Assembly (NCBI GenBank): GCA_003254905.1
Contig: QANU01005399.1
Location: 1 to 64,000, forward strand
Reading direction: 5' to 3'
DNA: 64,000 nucleotides
Source of the DNA: Nissolia schottii
Lineage: Eukaryota > Streptophyta > Magnoliopsida > Fabales > Fabaceae
This document shows, piece by piece, positions 1 through 12,317 of the stretch (position 1 is the stretch's first letter; the number at the start of each line of letters is the position of its first letter). A program made the position numbers and the translations under genes. The notes under the pieces were generated by a model. That model saw nothing but the letters and a program-made list of their open reading frames with translations, made no database searches and was not told the DNA's origin.

Positions 1-530
1 CGAAAAACCCGTTTTTCGTTAGAATTTTAATCAACCATTAACCGATGTACTCAAAGCTAGACCCTAAAGTTTCCCATAGTTCTGAACCCACTTTTTATGA
101 AAAAAAACCCAGATTTTTAATTTCTTTACCCAAAATTACAGTTCTGCCCCCATGAGCCCAAAATGTCATTTTTGCGCGAAAAACTGATTTTCCTTTAGAA
201 TTTTATTTCTCCATAACCCAATGGACTCAAGACTTGACCCCAAGGCTTTTGATAGCTCTGAACCCATTTTTCATGATAATAAACCCAGATTTTCAACCCT
301 TATACCCAAAATTACAGATTTGCCCTTTTTGATCAAAATGCCATTTTTGCCCATAAAACCGATTTCCTTCAAAATTTTAGTTAACCACAATACAAAGGAC
401 TCAAGTCTTGACCCCAACGTTTTTAATAGCTTTGAACCCATTTTTCCTGAAAATAAACCCAGATTTTCAATCCTTGTACCCAAAATTACAGATTTGCCCT
501 TGTATACCCAAAACCTCATTTTTGCTCTAT
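1..530. repeat. Tandem repeat, about 176-bp unit, three degenerate copies
   Basis: Three successive units share the same order of words: a GATTTTCC/GTTTTTCG start, AGAATTTTA, ACTCAA..TTGACCCC, TGAACCCA(C/T)TTTT, AAACCCAGATTTT, ACCCAAAATTACAG and a CATTTTTG end. Unit starts are near 1, 180 and 356. The copies differ at many positions, so the array is old. It continues off the left edge. It sits inside the partial LTR and explains the short open frames seen on both strands here. Confidence 0.8.
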
Positions 531-2672
531 GTTACCTTTCCTCCAAACTCTTCCATGTACAACACTAAAAACATTTTTCCACATACTCCAGCATTTATAA
601 ATCATATATTATCATCCTCAAATCACAAAATGGCACATGCATGCACCATATACAACTTATCTTAACATAGGCTCATAAAGCCACATATACTCTTGCATGC
701 AACATGCAAGTATGCATAGATCTCCAAGAGGATGATTAAATCATAACTTCACCCACATATTTTTAATAAATAATATATATTTACTTTCAAACAACAATCA
801 TACACATGCATGCACATCATCAAGCATAATATTCATATTTTCACATAATCACACATTTAAGTATAGAACCACCAAGAGGTAGTTTAGACTAGATTTACCC
901 ACTTTTGAAGATGAAGGTGTGTAGTGTGATGAGTGTTGAGTGAGGGCTTCTCAAGAGTCCTTGAGCATTCCAAGCTTGGTGCTTCCTTGCTTGAAAAATG
1001 AAGGCTATGTCTTCCTTGCTTGCAAATGGTGTGTCTTAGTGTTCTAGAGATGACAAGATGGTGTTCTTCTCTAGATTTTTGGTGTAAGAAAATGAGGAGA
1101 AGATGATTAGAATGAGAGGGTTTGGGTTCAATTTTGGGCTTGGAAAAATGATGAAGAATGTTTGATTTTTGCTAAGGGAAATGGTGGTTCTTTGGTGGCT
1201 TTTTCTCTTAGCTTTCTTGGAGAGGTTTTTGGAGTGTTAGAAGAATGAAAAATGAATGAGAGAATGCAGNAAATGATGGTGGCTAGAGCAGGCAGCTCTT
1301 GCATGCCACGGAAGAGAGGGAGCAATTTTGCTCCAAATTTGCATACTGACAGTACTGTTTAATAGTTTAACTGTCTGATTTCACGCGTGATCGTGTGCGT
1401 GAAAAATCAACGGACGACGTACAATTTTTCTAAACATAATTGTGTACCAATTAAACATTTAAAATGTAAAATTAAATTTTAACTTAGACATTCTAAATTT
1501 CTCCCCCGTAAAAAGCGTATTTTTACGGGTACCGCCGGTACGCACTTAAATTTTCGGTAACGACTGAAAATTAGTACAAAATCACTTAAAAATAAAATCA
1601 CATTCTTCAAATGATTCTAATGGGGAATTTAATTTTAATCTAAGGTACTCATAATTTTCTGTTCACAACAGTCTATTTTACGAGTGTCTTCGATACGTAT
1701 TAAATTTCAGTGGTGACCGAAAATCAGTTTGGTTCTCATGAAAACCGCAAGATCACAATACCATTATTTTGACTGATATTTTTAGAAGATGAATTTTATA
1801 ATATAATTTTTCCAGTGACTATTAATGCCATTGTCTTCAAGCAACATTTATATATTTCTATATGATATATATTTAAGACTATTTGTACAACTGCCTATTG
1901 TTATGCATATTATATCAATATATAATAAAGTATTATACTATATATATATGCATCAATTGTTGATCGTTAAATGTTTATCTCTTAATGAATGAATTTTGTA
2001 ATTGTTTTATATTTGTATTTCATGGTGCACCAAGCATCACAATTATTGTTATACGAATTTTATGACGAAGCATTTGTTATGAGAATAATAAGAAATAGCT
2101 ACTATAGATTATAATTCTAAACTGGAATTTTAGTAAATATGGTATTTCTATTAGTTAAATTATTTTATTTACTTGTTTACAGTGAGGTTGTACTATTTTT
2201 ATTACTTTGGTATGATAATAATATTATATACATTATTGAAAATGGCCTATTGTTTGAATGGCTTAAAACAAAACAACATTGTTTTACTACCTTATCAATA
2301 TAATAGATTAATTAGTAATACATTTTACTTCCTAAAACATTAATTAGATCCCTAATAATAATTCACTTGTTATAATATAAGGGTTAAAATGTGAGGTACG
2401 CATAAACTATGTGTAACTTTAATAATTAGCTTCATTAGTTATTTCATGATAATGATTTATCCATTACTAAAATTTAGTATTTATTTTACAGACGATGTTC
2501 AGAAACATATTGACATTAGTTATGTTAATGTTTTTAAGCATATTGTTGTCTTTATTATATTTGAGTGTTTTGGTACGTGTTAACTAATATAATTTAGTTT
2601 CCCAGTCTCAATAATTGGCTTGTAAATATTAATTACGCGAAATTTCTCTTAAGGAAAAAGTGGGATGTTACA
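1..2672 (-). mobile_element. Ty3/gypsy-type LTR, partial, cut by window edge
   Basis: The right edge at about 2640-2672 reads, on the minus strand, TGTAACATCCCACTTTTTCC, followed by an AATTTCGCG-type stretch. The same start is seen at the solo LTR beginning at 36094. The element therefore runs leftward off the window on the minus strand. No coding capacity is visible. The left third holds a tandem repeat (see 1-530), and 900-1320 is a G/T-rich block typical of long plant LTRs. One ambiguous base (n) lies at 1269. Family assignment rests on the shared terminus only. It is an old, decayed fossil. Confidence 0.55.
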
Positions 2673-2955
2673 GGTTGCGGGGTGGGGTCGGTGGTGGCAG
2701 ACTCAGGGTTGGGGGGTCGCGGGGTGAGACAGAGATTGAAAGTGAAAGTGAAAGAGACAGAGAGTAAAAGTGAAAGAATCAGGTAATGTTATGTATATGC
2801 AGGTCGCGGGTCGAGTCAGGTTTAGGATTTCGAATATGAGACTCGACCCGTCTACTTAAGCGGATCGTTCGGGTCTGACCCGCCGAACCTGACCCGCCCG
2901 GGTCGGATTGGGTCGGATTTGGCTTGTTGGGTACGACCCATGTTCACCCCTATTT
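2673..2955. mobile_element. hAT-like non-autonomous element, one end
   Basis: The stretch is rich in GGGTCGG/GACCCG words and ends GTTCACCCCTAT, the kind of end seen on many plant hAT-type non-autonomous elements (inverted form ATAGGGGTGAAC). It abuts the minus-strand LTR at 2672 and separates it from a plus-strand LTR remnant to the right. A matching left end was not found, so this may be a single end or a composite. A similar terminus occurs at 60366. Confidence 0.35.
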
Positions 2956-4505
2956 ATTGGAATAATTGCTGGATATGTTTGTTTATGTCTAGGAAATGCT
3001 TTAGCATGAAGTATTGAGCTATGTACATTCTATGTGATATGTCTTATGCGACTATGTGAGTGGTGGTGATTTATGTATGTTATATATAGGCCTGATCATG
3101 CTAGTTATGACGCAAACATGACCACATGACATGTACATAACTTTATGACATGCTATATGCACATGACTATATGATATGCATATGACCTTATGACACGAAC
3201 ATGACATGGCATCCTGCCCCCGAATATGACACGGAGAACGCTGCCCTCGGACAAGTGGATTTCCTCATAATATGATACAGAGGACGCTGCCATGCTCATA
3301 ACATGATACGGAGGACGTTGTCATGGTGCAAGTGGATTTTCTCAGGCATTCTATATGCCCTACATGCCCTACATGCTTATGATACATACATGAAACATGA
3401 ATATGATATGATATGTAAACATGAAAATATGCATATGTACTGATGATATGTCTATATGATACGTGAACATGATGATATGCATGTGTACTGATGATATGTC
3501 TATATGATACGTGAACATGAAGATATCTGTATGTGCTGATGATATGCCTATATGATACGTGAACATGATGATATGTGTATGTGCTAATGATATGCCCATA
3601 TGCTAAGTGAACCTGACGATATGTATTTGTGCTACTTGGATATGATATGTGTATGGAATAGGTAGATGATATGTATATGAAATTTGTATTAGATGTGTAT
3701 ACGTAAAGGCAACGCCAAGGAACCACGGTTCCGTGAGACGACTTTTAGGTAGGTCAACGCAAAACGAGGATAACATAGGAGTATAGAGCGTGCCAGGTTA
3801 TCCATGATAGATAAAGGAAAGATTAGAAACCCCGATGACCTAGTAATCTAGACAAGCTTCTTAGAACTAGAATGAATAATAACAAGTAGGGATTAGTATA
3901 ATGATGTCACTTAGAGATCCCCTGAGCGACGGGATCATAATGGAGTAATGAAACGAGTAGATGATCCCCTAGAACCTCACTGAGAGCGCAGAGTTCTCAC
4001 ACCTGCTCCTTTATGGTTCTAGGTGAGTACAATGAGGATGTCAGCGCGGTACGTGAAGAAGCAGACTCGAAGAAGACGAACTAAGGAATAGGATAGCAGG
4101 GGCTTGACTAAAGATGTTACAATCGGCCCTTAGTTAGTATGGTTTATGTTTTACACTACTATGAGAGAGTACATGTATGTATTAACTATGATACTACCTA
4201 TGTAAATGGTTGTGAATATATGTTATAGACCACTTGTCTGCTTATTGTTTGAAGTTGTAACATTGGAATAGTTATCCGTTAAGTATAAAGCTTCAACGTA
4301 TGCATTATAATTTCTATCTGACGCACGGCTCATATTTTATATCATATGTATATAAAGAAAAAGTTTCAAAACGGTACATATTTTTTAAGTAAAAAATATT
4401 TTCAAAGATAAAAGTAGGGGCTAAAAGTAACCCCAACCAACGCAGATAATAACCTAATAAGCATTCTTTGTGACGTACGCGTAAGCAGCTAGCTAGGGTG
4501 TTATA
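2956..4505 (+). mobile_element. Ty3/gypsy-type LTR fragment (3' part)
   Basis: The right end reads GTAAGCAGCTAGCTAGGGTGTTATA, shown here in its last words AGCTAGGGTGTTATA, a mutated GGTGTTACA LTR end. Just upstream lie the ACTAAAAGTA..AACC(A)ACC.. words shared with LTR ends at 34425 and 38968. At 3967-4030 is the shared block TGAG..TTCTCAC..CTCCTTTATGGTTCTAG followed by GTGAGT. A variable repeat lies at 3390-3650. The left part is lost or replaced by the hAT-like end. No coding sequence. Confidence 0.6.
3390..3650. repeat. Minisatellite, 48-bp unit, about five copies
   Basis: The phrase GATATGTCTATATGATACG, then TGAACATGA, returns every 48 bp (near 3442, 3490, 3538 and 3588, with decay at both ends). 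Because 48 is divisible by three, the minus strand reads as a false repetitive protein of 16-residue units. It lies inside the LTR fragment ending at 4505. Confidence 0.8.
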
Positions 4506-6420
4506 TCCTCTACCATAGAGAGTGTTGGTTGCATTTTAATTTTAAAGTGTTATCATATTTTAAATGCTTGAAAGATTTGAACCTAAGTTTGTTAAGGAGT
4601 TTTCGATGAAACATCAATCGTATGAGCCTTGTGTAGGTCTATGGTTTTGGCAATAGTAACTCCTATGGCTAGGATTGATTTTTCATGAAAAGTATTTAAT
4701 TTTTCTTATTTGTCAAGTGGTAAGGAATAACTTTGATATTGAAACATTTTTGAAAAAGGCAATTTGTGAATCATTAAAAGATCCGGTTGGCTTTCTTGCC
4801 TGTTTTTAACCTATAAGCAAAAATTTCCTTTCATTTATAAGACGTAGCGTTAGAGATTCATTCCTCCATTGATTTCAAAAGAAAATTAACTGTCGGTTAT
4901 GTGACTATCGAGTTTTTCAAAAGAAATCATAAGTTGTAGCATGGAAGTACTACAAGTATAGTTTAAGTTATGTTTAGTTAATAGCAGAAAATAAAATAAT
5001 TGTGTTTGCTATGGGAGTGTTTACTTGTGCTACCAATATGTGTGTTCATGCCATGACTATATCTATGAATGTGAATGATGATATTTATGCTTATGTTCAT
5101 GCTCATAACGTTGTATATTGTTAACGAATGTTCTTATGATGTTAAGAGCACATTCATTCTTTGATATATGTTATTCCATAAATGAATCCATGAATATCAA
5201 CATTCCTATATAAGTGTTTTATAAGACATAAAGAAGTAATCATTCCCATAGATAATTTAACTCACGTTTTGAGGCAATATCCATAAAACTTTTATATAAC
5301 ACACTCATAGTAACTATGGTTTATGCATGATGATGCTTCCTACGTGGAGTGTGTCCTTTGGGTTAGTGCAATAGCTGGTTACCTCGTTGCCCTTGTGTTG
5401 GTTTAGAGGTTGTACATCTATAGTACTAGTTGTATTGAAAGGAAAAAAAAAGATAAAATCCATTCGCCCACGGCTGGCATAATTAGTATTTGTGGTTTGC
5501 TACCACAGATTTGAGCTCATCTCCATCACGGGAAAATTGTATGTCCTCGGGTGATAAATAATTTCCCAAGCACACTGAAGGGTATAAAATATATGAATAA
5601 TGGAATGTGTTTCCCTTGGGCCAATGCAATTAGTTGGTCACTCCACTAAGGAGTTGTACATTATCCAGATGGGCCGTACCTTCTAGGTGTATTGAGGGAA
5701 TACGATAGAATGGATTAATTGACAACGAAAGGATAAGTGGAAAATGGTTGTCTTATAAAGAACCATTTTAGAATGTAAGTAAAGGATGTTAGGAGTGTAG
5801 AACTTGGTTTCTCCTAGAGGTTAAATGTGATATGTTTTGATGATGATAAATACAATGAAAAAGGTTTCTATATTTGCTTAATGGAATATGGTTGAATATG
5901 TAATTCTATGAGATCAAGTTTATGCATGAAACACATTCAAGTGTTATAATTTTAGAAACCATGCTTATTAGAAAAATAGAGTTTATGGACTAACTATGGT
6001 TTTCAAGTGTGTCATCTTATGTGGGAAAGTCCAAGTATAAAATACCGATCCTTGAAGAAGAAATGAAACTATTCTAATAATGCTCAAATAAGAAATGATC
6101 AATAACATAACTACTTATTCCATGTAGAACATGATAATACAATAGATTGAGAATACTTGAAGGAGACCAAGTATAAAAATGATATCAAAGGTTTTTAAGA
6201 TACCACGAAGGATGTCAAAAGATTCCAAACTAAATGGCAATTATGCATCAAGGCATAACAAGCTTCAAGCAATGACAAATATACTTCAAAGGAGCAATGA
6301 CAAATACACTTCAAAGGCAAACCCAAAGGCTTTGGTCCTTCAATATTCAAAGAACAAAGTCAAGTGCTTATTTGGTATTACTTTTAAGACTAAGCTTCTT
6401 TTGTTAAAAGTTTTCTCTTA
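4506..6420. mobile_element. Eroded LTR-type sequence, no genes seen
   Basis: There is no convincing coding sequence. Two related blocks, about 5350-5440 and 5610-5700, share the order TCC(C)TTGGG..GCAAT, TTGTACAT and GTATTGA. The degenerate direct repeat spacing is about 265 bp. Similar wording (GTTTGCTACCAC..GAGCTC) recurs at 32990-33025 inside a better preserved LTR, so this is probably decayed DNA of the same family. Confidence 0.4.
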
Positions 6421-7495
6421 ATAACTTTAATTGGCCATGTTTTTGATTCAATCATTTAAAAACTTTTAGAAAAATTTCATGCTTAAAGATATTATGCGAA
6501 ACAAGTTTTTCATGAAGCACATAACTTGAATATAACATCAAAAGGTTTTTAATCAAGGGTATATACTGAAAAAATGGTAAAATATATTTTCAAAGGCTAA
6601 GTAATCAATTATCTTGTTTAAGGAATCAATTATAGGCTTCTAGAAGATGATGTAACTGATTACAACATTGTGTAATCAATTACACATGAACTTTGAAGCA
6701 TGCAATTGATTACAAGGTCATGTAATTGATTACAAGGCCATGTAATCGATTACAAGTGCCCATTATGCCTAAATGAAGTGACTTTTTTATCAAGGGGCAT
6801 GTCTATCTAAAATTCAATCATTGTACACGGATTTAAGGCCTATAAATACCTTTTTTTATGTCGCATTTCATGTATGAAAAAATGAAAAACCAAGTATAAA
6901 CTACATTTAATCATTCATTTTCATCAATGGTTTTCCATCAAAGTTTTTGGCTAAAATGAGTTATCACTTGCAAAACTTCTTAGTTCTTCAACTTGTATAA
7001 TTTCCTCTATTAAGAAAGTGATTTTGATTCTTCCTCATGTATTTCTGAATCATTGTAAGAGGATGAGGCATCCCTCAAGTGAATCAAGAGTGAGGAATCT
7101 CTTGTTCTTGAATGGCTTGAACTTTAAGGGTGAAGGATCCCAAGAAGTGAAAACACTCAAGTGTTGTAAAGGTTTTCGAAACACTTGTGAGGAACTGAGG
7201 ATTGGAACTAGTGAAAAAACTTAAGTGGATTACTTGGGGACAGGATGTAGGCCATAATGGGTGACCAAACCAGGATAAATCTTTGAGTTTGCTTTTCTTT
7301 TCCCTTACTCTTCTTCACTGCAAATTTAATTTATTATGACTATACTTATTTGAGTTATAATTGAGTAATTCTTAATGATTTCATCTTTTTATATTCGTTT
7401 TGTTGCAAGTAACATTTAAATGCATGAAAATGCACAATTCCATAAAGTTGGATTAAGTTTTCAAACATCTAATTCACCCCCCTCTTGGGTGTTGG
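6420..7495 (+). mobile_element. SIRE/Maximus-like Copia LTR remnant
   Basis: Several features recall LTRs of the SIRE/Maximus Copia lineage in legumes. A cluster of TGTAATC(G/A)ATTACA words lies at 6650-6765. A GGACAGGATGTAGGCC block is followed by ACCAAACCAGGATAAAT at 7240-7282. The terminal phrase CACCCCCCTCTTGGGTGT is at 7473-7492. The left boundary is a guess. No internal coding region is attached, so it is a solo LTR or truncated relic lying within older gypsy LTR sequence. The assignment is from remembered family features, not a search. Confidence 0.5.
6645..6765. repeat. Cluster of TGTAATCGATTACA-type palindromes
   Basis: Five variants of a 14-bp near-palindrome (TGTAAT-C-[GA]-ATTACA and close forms such as TGTAACTGATTACA) occur within about 110 bp. 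They are separated by short spacers such as AGGCC or AGGTC. Each word can pair with itself and with its neighbours. The cluster lies in the SIRE-like LTR. Confidence 0.75.
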
Positions 7496-8322
7496 TTGCC
7501 ACATGGCTAACAAGGAGTAATGTCATGTCATAATGCATCAATGTATGTTTAAAGTTTTTAAAGAAAAGACTAGGCTTAACTAGTAACCATTCGGGACTTG
7601 GTCAAGATAAATAAATAAATCTTACATGAATGCATGCTCACTTAAAGATGGTCCGAACAAGGGAACCGTATGCATGGACACCTAGTTAGTGCCTAGAAAT
7701 CTACTGAGGAAACTTGTTTTCTCATCCCCATCAGCATATGGTTCTTGGTTTCGACGAAGAGTATAAGGCTCTTGGCAACTGTGGATTCGATCACATCGTG
7801 GGATAACTTGGAATCGTATAGGAGTCGTTTGGTCAAGCGATCATCCTACAAGTCTAGAGATTTCCTGAGGAGCGATGCTTCAACGTTTCCTGTTACTTGT
7901 TTAGTTGATGCAGTTTTTTACCTTACGTTGTAACCTATCCTTATGTGAACTACTCAACTATCGCTTTTCCTCCTTAAGGAATGTTGAGTTGTTTTATTAT
8001 ATTCTGTTAATCTCGTGACACTAATGTATGTTTATGATGATTAATGTATGAAGTTATTCAGTTATGTACTTATGTACGTTTTGGTTTATGTCTGTATGTC
8101 GTTCTACACCTTTCTATATTCTCATAACTTACCTCTTATTAATGTTCCGCAATGTATGACTCGTGTTTTCAAAAATTCTTTTATGCAAAAGTTCAAAATT
8201 TCTTGTATTTTTTTGAATAAGTATTTAATAAAACTAAGTCTAAAAATAAGGTAAAGCTAAAACGTGATAACTAATGAACGTTAATTACGACTTAAGCATA
8301 ATTAGCTAGTTAAGGTGTTACA
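7496..8322 (+). mobile_element. Ty3/gypsy-type LTR end
   Basis: The sequence ends CGACTTAAGCATAATTAGC, then TAGTTAAGGTGTTACA at 8322, the same terminus as at 27081. At 7690-7745 a decayed form of the shared block CTGAGGA..TTCTCATCCC is visible. The start is hidden by the inserted SIRE-like LTR and erosion. It is non-coding and old. Confidence 0.55.
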
Positions 8323-8329
8323 CAACGCA

Positions 8330-9258
8330 TTTCCATAAGCTACTAAGGTATGGAAATTAAAAATCCTACCAAGAAGCAATTTTTTTTTTGCAAATGATCC
8401 ATGACATATTACCGATGCGAGGAAATTTGGAGAGTTGAGGCGTTCTGGGACACCATCTATGCCCAAGATGCTGCCAACCAATCGAAACAATTTGGCACAC
8501 GATCTTTGGTTGTATAGAAGTACACACATTTTGGTTTATGTTGTTGCTGGGGTAAGATTCATTTCACTAACAAACCAAGACCTGGAACAGTGGTGTAAAG
8601 CCTTAGTGGAACGGGAGGCAATGGTAGCTATGGAACTTTGCTATGCTATCTCATGGAATGTGGCTCTCAAGAAACAAGTTAATTTTTTAGAACATATCCA
8701 TGGAATTCTCACAAGTGTGCAATAGATCTATGAGCATTATGCAAGCATATCAACAAGAGAATGGCCATGCACTTGTGATCTCAGTAGAGGAAATTTAGCA
8801 CATGCAGGAAACAATGAAATTGAAGCCCCCAAGAATGGGTCATGGGAGGAAATTGTATGGTTGCTTTGTTTCAGTCCATGGAAAGCGGCAAGGACATGAG
8901 AATGGTAGAGGCGATTGAGCTCTATTTGGTCCTTTTGTTTGCACGTGATCGTTTTTTTTTCTGGCACTTGGAGGCAGAGCGATTGTTTGGTAGTCATTAA
9001 GGCAATTCAATTAAACTCATCCATCTTACTTCCATTCGATGATAGGTGATTCTCAATTGATAGGACTAGCTTTTGAGTCTTGCTATTTTTTTCCCATGTT
9101 AAGAGGGATGGTAACAAGGTAGCTCACACTCTTTCAAAACATGCTTGTAATATTCTTGATGTACATTGGATTGAGGAGTGTCGTCCCATTATCCAATCAC
9201 TAGTCCTATCTACCAAAACCAAAATACATTAGCTCTCTTTGCCTGAAAAAAAAAAAAA
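8330..9258 (+). pseudogene. LINE 3' remnant with RNase H-like tail and poly(A)
   Basis: Translation near 9095-9205 gives KRDGNKVAHTLSKHA followed by WIEECRP. This matches the C-terminal part of the RNase H-like domain found at the end of plant LINE polyproteins (typical form RxxNxxAHxLA). The upstream 700 bp contain only short frames with stops, so the coding part is decayed. The stretch closes with ...TTTGCCTG followed by a run of 12 A at 9246-9257, as expected for a target-primed insertion. It lies about 500 bp upstream of the SERRATE start. An alternative is a processed copy of a host RNase H-like (RVT_3) gene. Confidence 0.55.
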
Positions 9259-9766
9259 CAAATTTGTCATCATAAACTCAATTTTTTAATTTTCAACTAG
9301 TCCGCCCCTGCCATTGTGAGCTCATTGGTGCAACTATTGTGTTTTTAGAATGGATCATTCCATGTTAAATTTGGTCATGATTATTTATGAGAAAAAGATA
9401 CAAATATTTTGCATTGTGTTCTATCGTTTTAAAAAAAAAATTCACTTATTTAAAATGTTTATCTTTTTTTCTTTCATAATATAACTAAACATGATCAAAT
9501 TTAACCTAAAATGATAGATCGTGCTTATAGATAACTGAACCACGTTGATCTGAATAATAATAAGAATAATAATAATACACAGGACGAGTGTCAAGAAAAA
9601 TACCCCGTCATCACTCTTCTCCACTTCAACCCATCTCTCTGTTAGGGTTTTTCTCTGTGTACTACTTGCACTTCTATTTTCCAATCTTGCCCCTCCCTTC
9701 TTTACGTTCCCTTCATTATTCCCAATTTAATTTCTAGGGCTTTATCCAAACCCCCCACATTCTTCC
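9259..9766 (+). promoter_or_regulatory. SERRATE promoter and 5' leader
   Basis: This is the 508 bp between the LINE poly(A) and the SE start. It is AT-rich up to about 9590, then becomes a pyrimidine-rich leader with TTAGGGTTT at 9642-9650. That word is the telo-box (AAACCCTAA on the other strand), common near start sites of plant genes active in growing cells. No clear TATA position was assigned. The start codon sits in a favourable context, CCATGGCT. Confidence 0.55.
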
Positions 9767-12286
9767 ATGGCTGAAGTCATCAACATGCCCCCCGATTCTC
9801 TGGACCAGTCCCCCTCCTCTGCTTCGGCTCCTCCGCCTCCCCCTGCTCCCACCTCCACTGCCACTGTTGCAGCAGACGATGATCTCCCGCCACCGCCTCC
9901 ACCCTCGTCCCATTTGTCGTCGCGGCAGAGGGACAGGGACTCGAGAGACCGTAGGGACGACAGGGACTTCGACCGCCACCCTAACCGCCGTGGCAGAAGC
10001 GATTACTACGACCGTAACCTGTCGCCGAGGGATCGGGACAGGGACTTCAAGCGCCGCCGCAGCCCTAGCCCAAACTACCGTGATCGGCGCTATTCTCCTC
10101 CCCTGCCATCGCGCCGTTCACCTCCACCGTATAAGAGGTCCAGGAGGGGGAGCCCCCGCGGCGGCGGTTTTGGACAGGATGACAGGTGCATACACTATTA
10201 CATATTTTTGGGGTTTTGTTCAACGGTATATGCGATTGAAATAGATGAAAATATATTGATGCAAATTGAGTTTCATGTGATGGGGACATTGGGTACTTGC
10301 GTTTGCGTATAATCTATACAATTATAATGGGGATGTGTGTAATGAGGTTACGTATTTATGTTATCTGTTAACACCTCAGCTTAATGCAAGCCAATATAAT
10401 TTAGAATTTGGCCTAAAATTGTGTTCAGTTGTGTGGCGGATTTTGTAGCCTCCATAATTAGCCTATTGTTTTACCATTAGGCTGTGTTCTTCGTGATCTG
10501 GATAACTGGATCATTAATCTTTACTCAGTTAAATAAAGTATGAAGATTTTAGAAGTCATTATCAATCTGGATGAATGTGATTATTTGTTTTCAGTGGTCA
10601 GGATGTGTCCTGTATCAAGTTCCAGCCCTTTAATTTTGGTGATTAATTTCGAACAAATTGCAATATTTGAGAACTATGTTGCTCTTAATTATATATGTTA
10701 CGTTGAAGAGGAAGAGATTCATGCGAATGCAATCCAGTTTACTAACAAATAAATAGGCCTTGCTTATACTCCATTAATAAGCCTCGTCTCTTGGATTTAT
10801 TGGAATTGTATATATTTGTCCCCCAAAAAATTCTTGCATTATTGGAATTGTATGTTTCTTGTTTGATTCAAAATAGGTCATAGAAGTTGCAATGATGAAT
10901 TTTTATATCATCTACAGTTCTGTTAATGGAAACTGGTGCTTATGAACTTATCTAATTTCTTCTTGTTTCTTAAAAATTACAACGATTGTGACATCATGAC
11001 TGATTGCTTGAGGATGATTGGTTTCTTGTTTAGAGAGTGATGTATTACTATATTCTTTCTATCATGTTACTCATATTGTTTCAAGGAGATATGTTAGGAG
11101 GGTTTTGTTGTTTGTGTTTGTTGCAGTAGAAAAATATTTAAGAGAGTATGTTTAAGTTCATCATGTCCTTGTTTCCTCTTGCCCAATTGAATTTCGTTCC
11201 TTTACATCCTTAATACCTAGGCTACAATACAAATTGCACTTTATATATGTGTGTGTGTGTGTGTGTGTGTTCATTAATTTACTTCATTATGTGAGCAAAG
11301 TAGATTTGGCTATGGACATTTTGGTGCCCATGAACGAGGAGTGGGTGGAAGAGCTGGTTATGCAGATGAGAAGTCTTATGGTAGGTTTGCGCATCGATCT
11401 ACTAGGGGATACCAAAATGGGATTTCTGGTATGTTAATAGCTGCTAGTAACTAGGGTTTTTATTGCTTCATATGAACCACATTTATCTGTAGTTCTTGTC
11501 TTCTTTTAATTGAGAACTAAATTGAACTCATAACCTTCTGCTTTTGAATATTAAAATATCTTCGATTAATAAATTTTGATGGGTTTCATTTCTCCCTCTG
11601 ATTTATTGGTTTCTGCATTGCATGTTGTTGCTTGGTGCTTTTACAAAAATGGTAATGTTATTGCTTGGTGTTGACAATGTGACTTTTTGTTTTTTTGAAA
11701 CTATTTAGGGTGAGTTTGGACATAACACCACTTATGACTTTTTTTTTTCAAAAACTTTTCGGCAGTCAAAAGTCATTTTGTACCTGTTTGGACTAAATTG
11801 TTCTACCACTTGTGATTTTCCAGAAAATGTTATTTTTCGTGCTTTGTGGGAAGTTGAAATATTTAACTCTTCAACAAAGTCTCTTGCAAACTTTCTAGAG
11901 ACAAGCACTACCTATTAAAACAAGCACTTATGCTACTACATATTCAAATACAAAATAACTTATTCATAAATTACTTTTTATACAAGTACTTTTATAAGAA
12001 GCTCCTTTTATATAAGGGCTTAATTAAGTTGTTTACCCACATGGGCTTTCAGTAGGTTTACCGTTGGATCAACATGATTACTGAAACCCAAATGCTAAAT
12101 TAGTGTATAATAGATACATATATGGAGATAGACAGGGATGGGAACAACTTACATGCGTGTAAGTTAAACACCTCTTGCTCTTGCCATTGCATAACTTTTA
12201 TTGGATTTTTTTTTTCTTTCTTTTAGAAAATCCACTGTTGAAATGAAAGTTCATATCATGCATATACAAATCCAAAATTAAATATA

Positions 12287-12317
<31 letters not shown>

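Noticed and set aside
3265-3726. 153-residue minus-strand open frame rich in His, Tyr and Ser
   Set aside because: It is a reading of the 48-bp minisatellite; the unit length is a multiple of three, so the frame stays open without coding.
10065-10289. Open frames overlapping SERRATE exon 1 in other frames and on the other strand
   Set aside because: They are shadows of the GC-rich Pro/Arg-coding exon.
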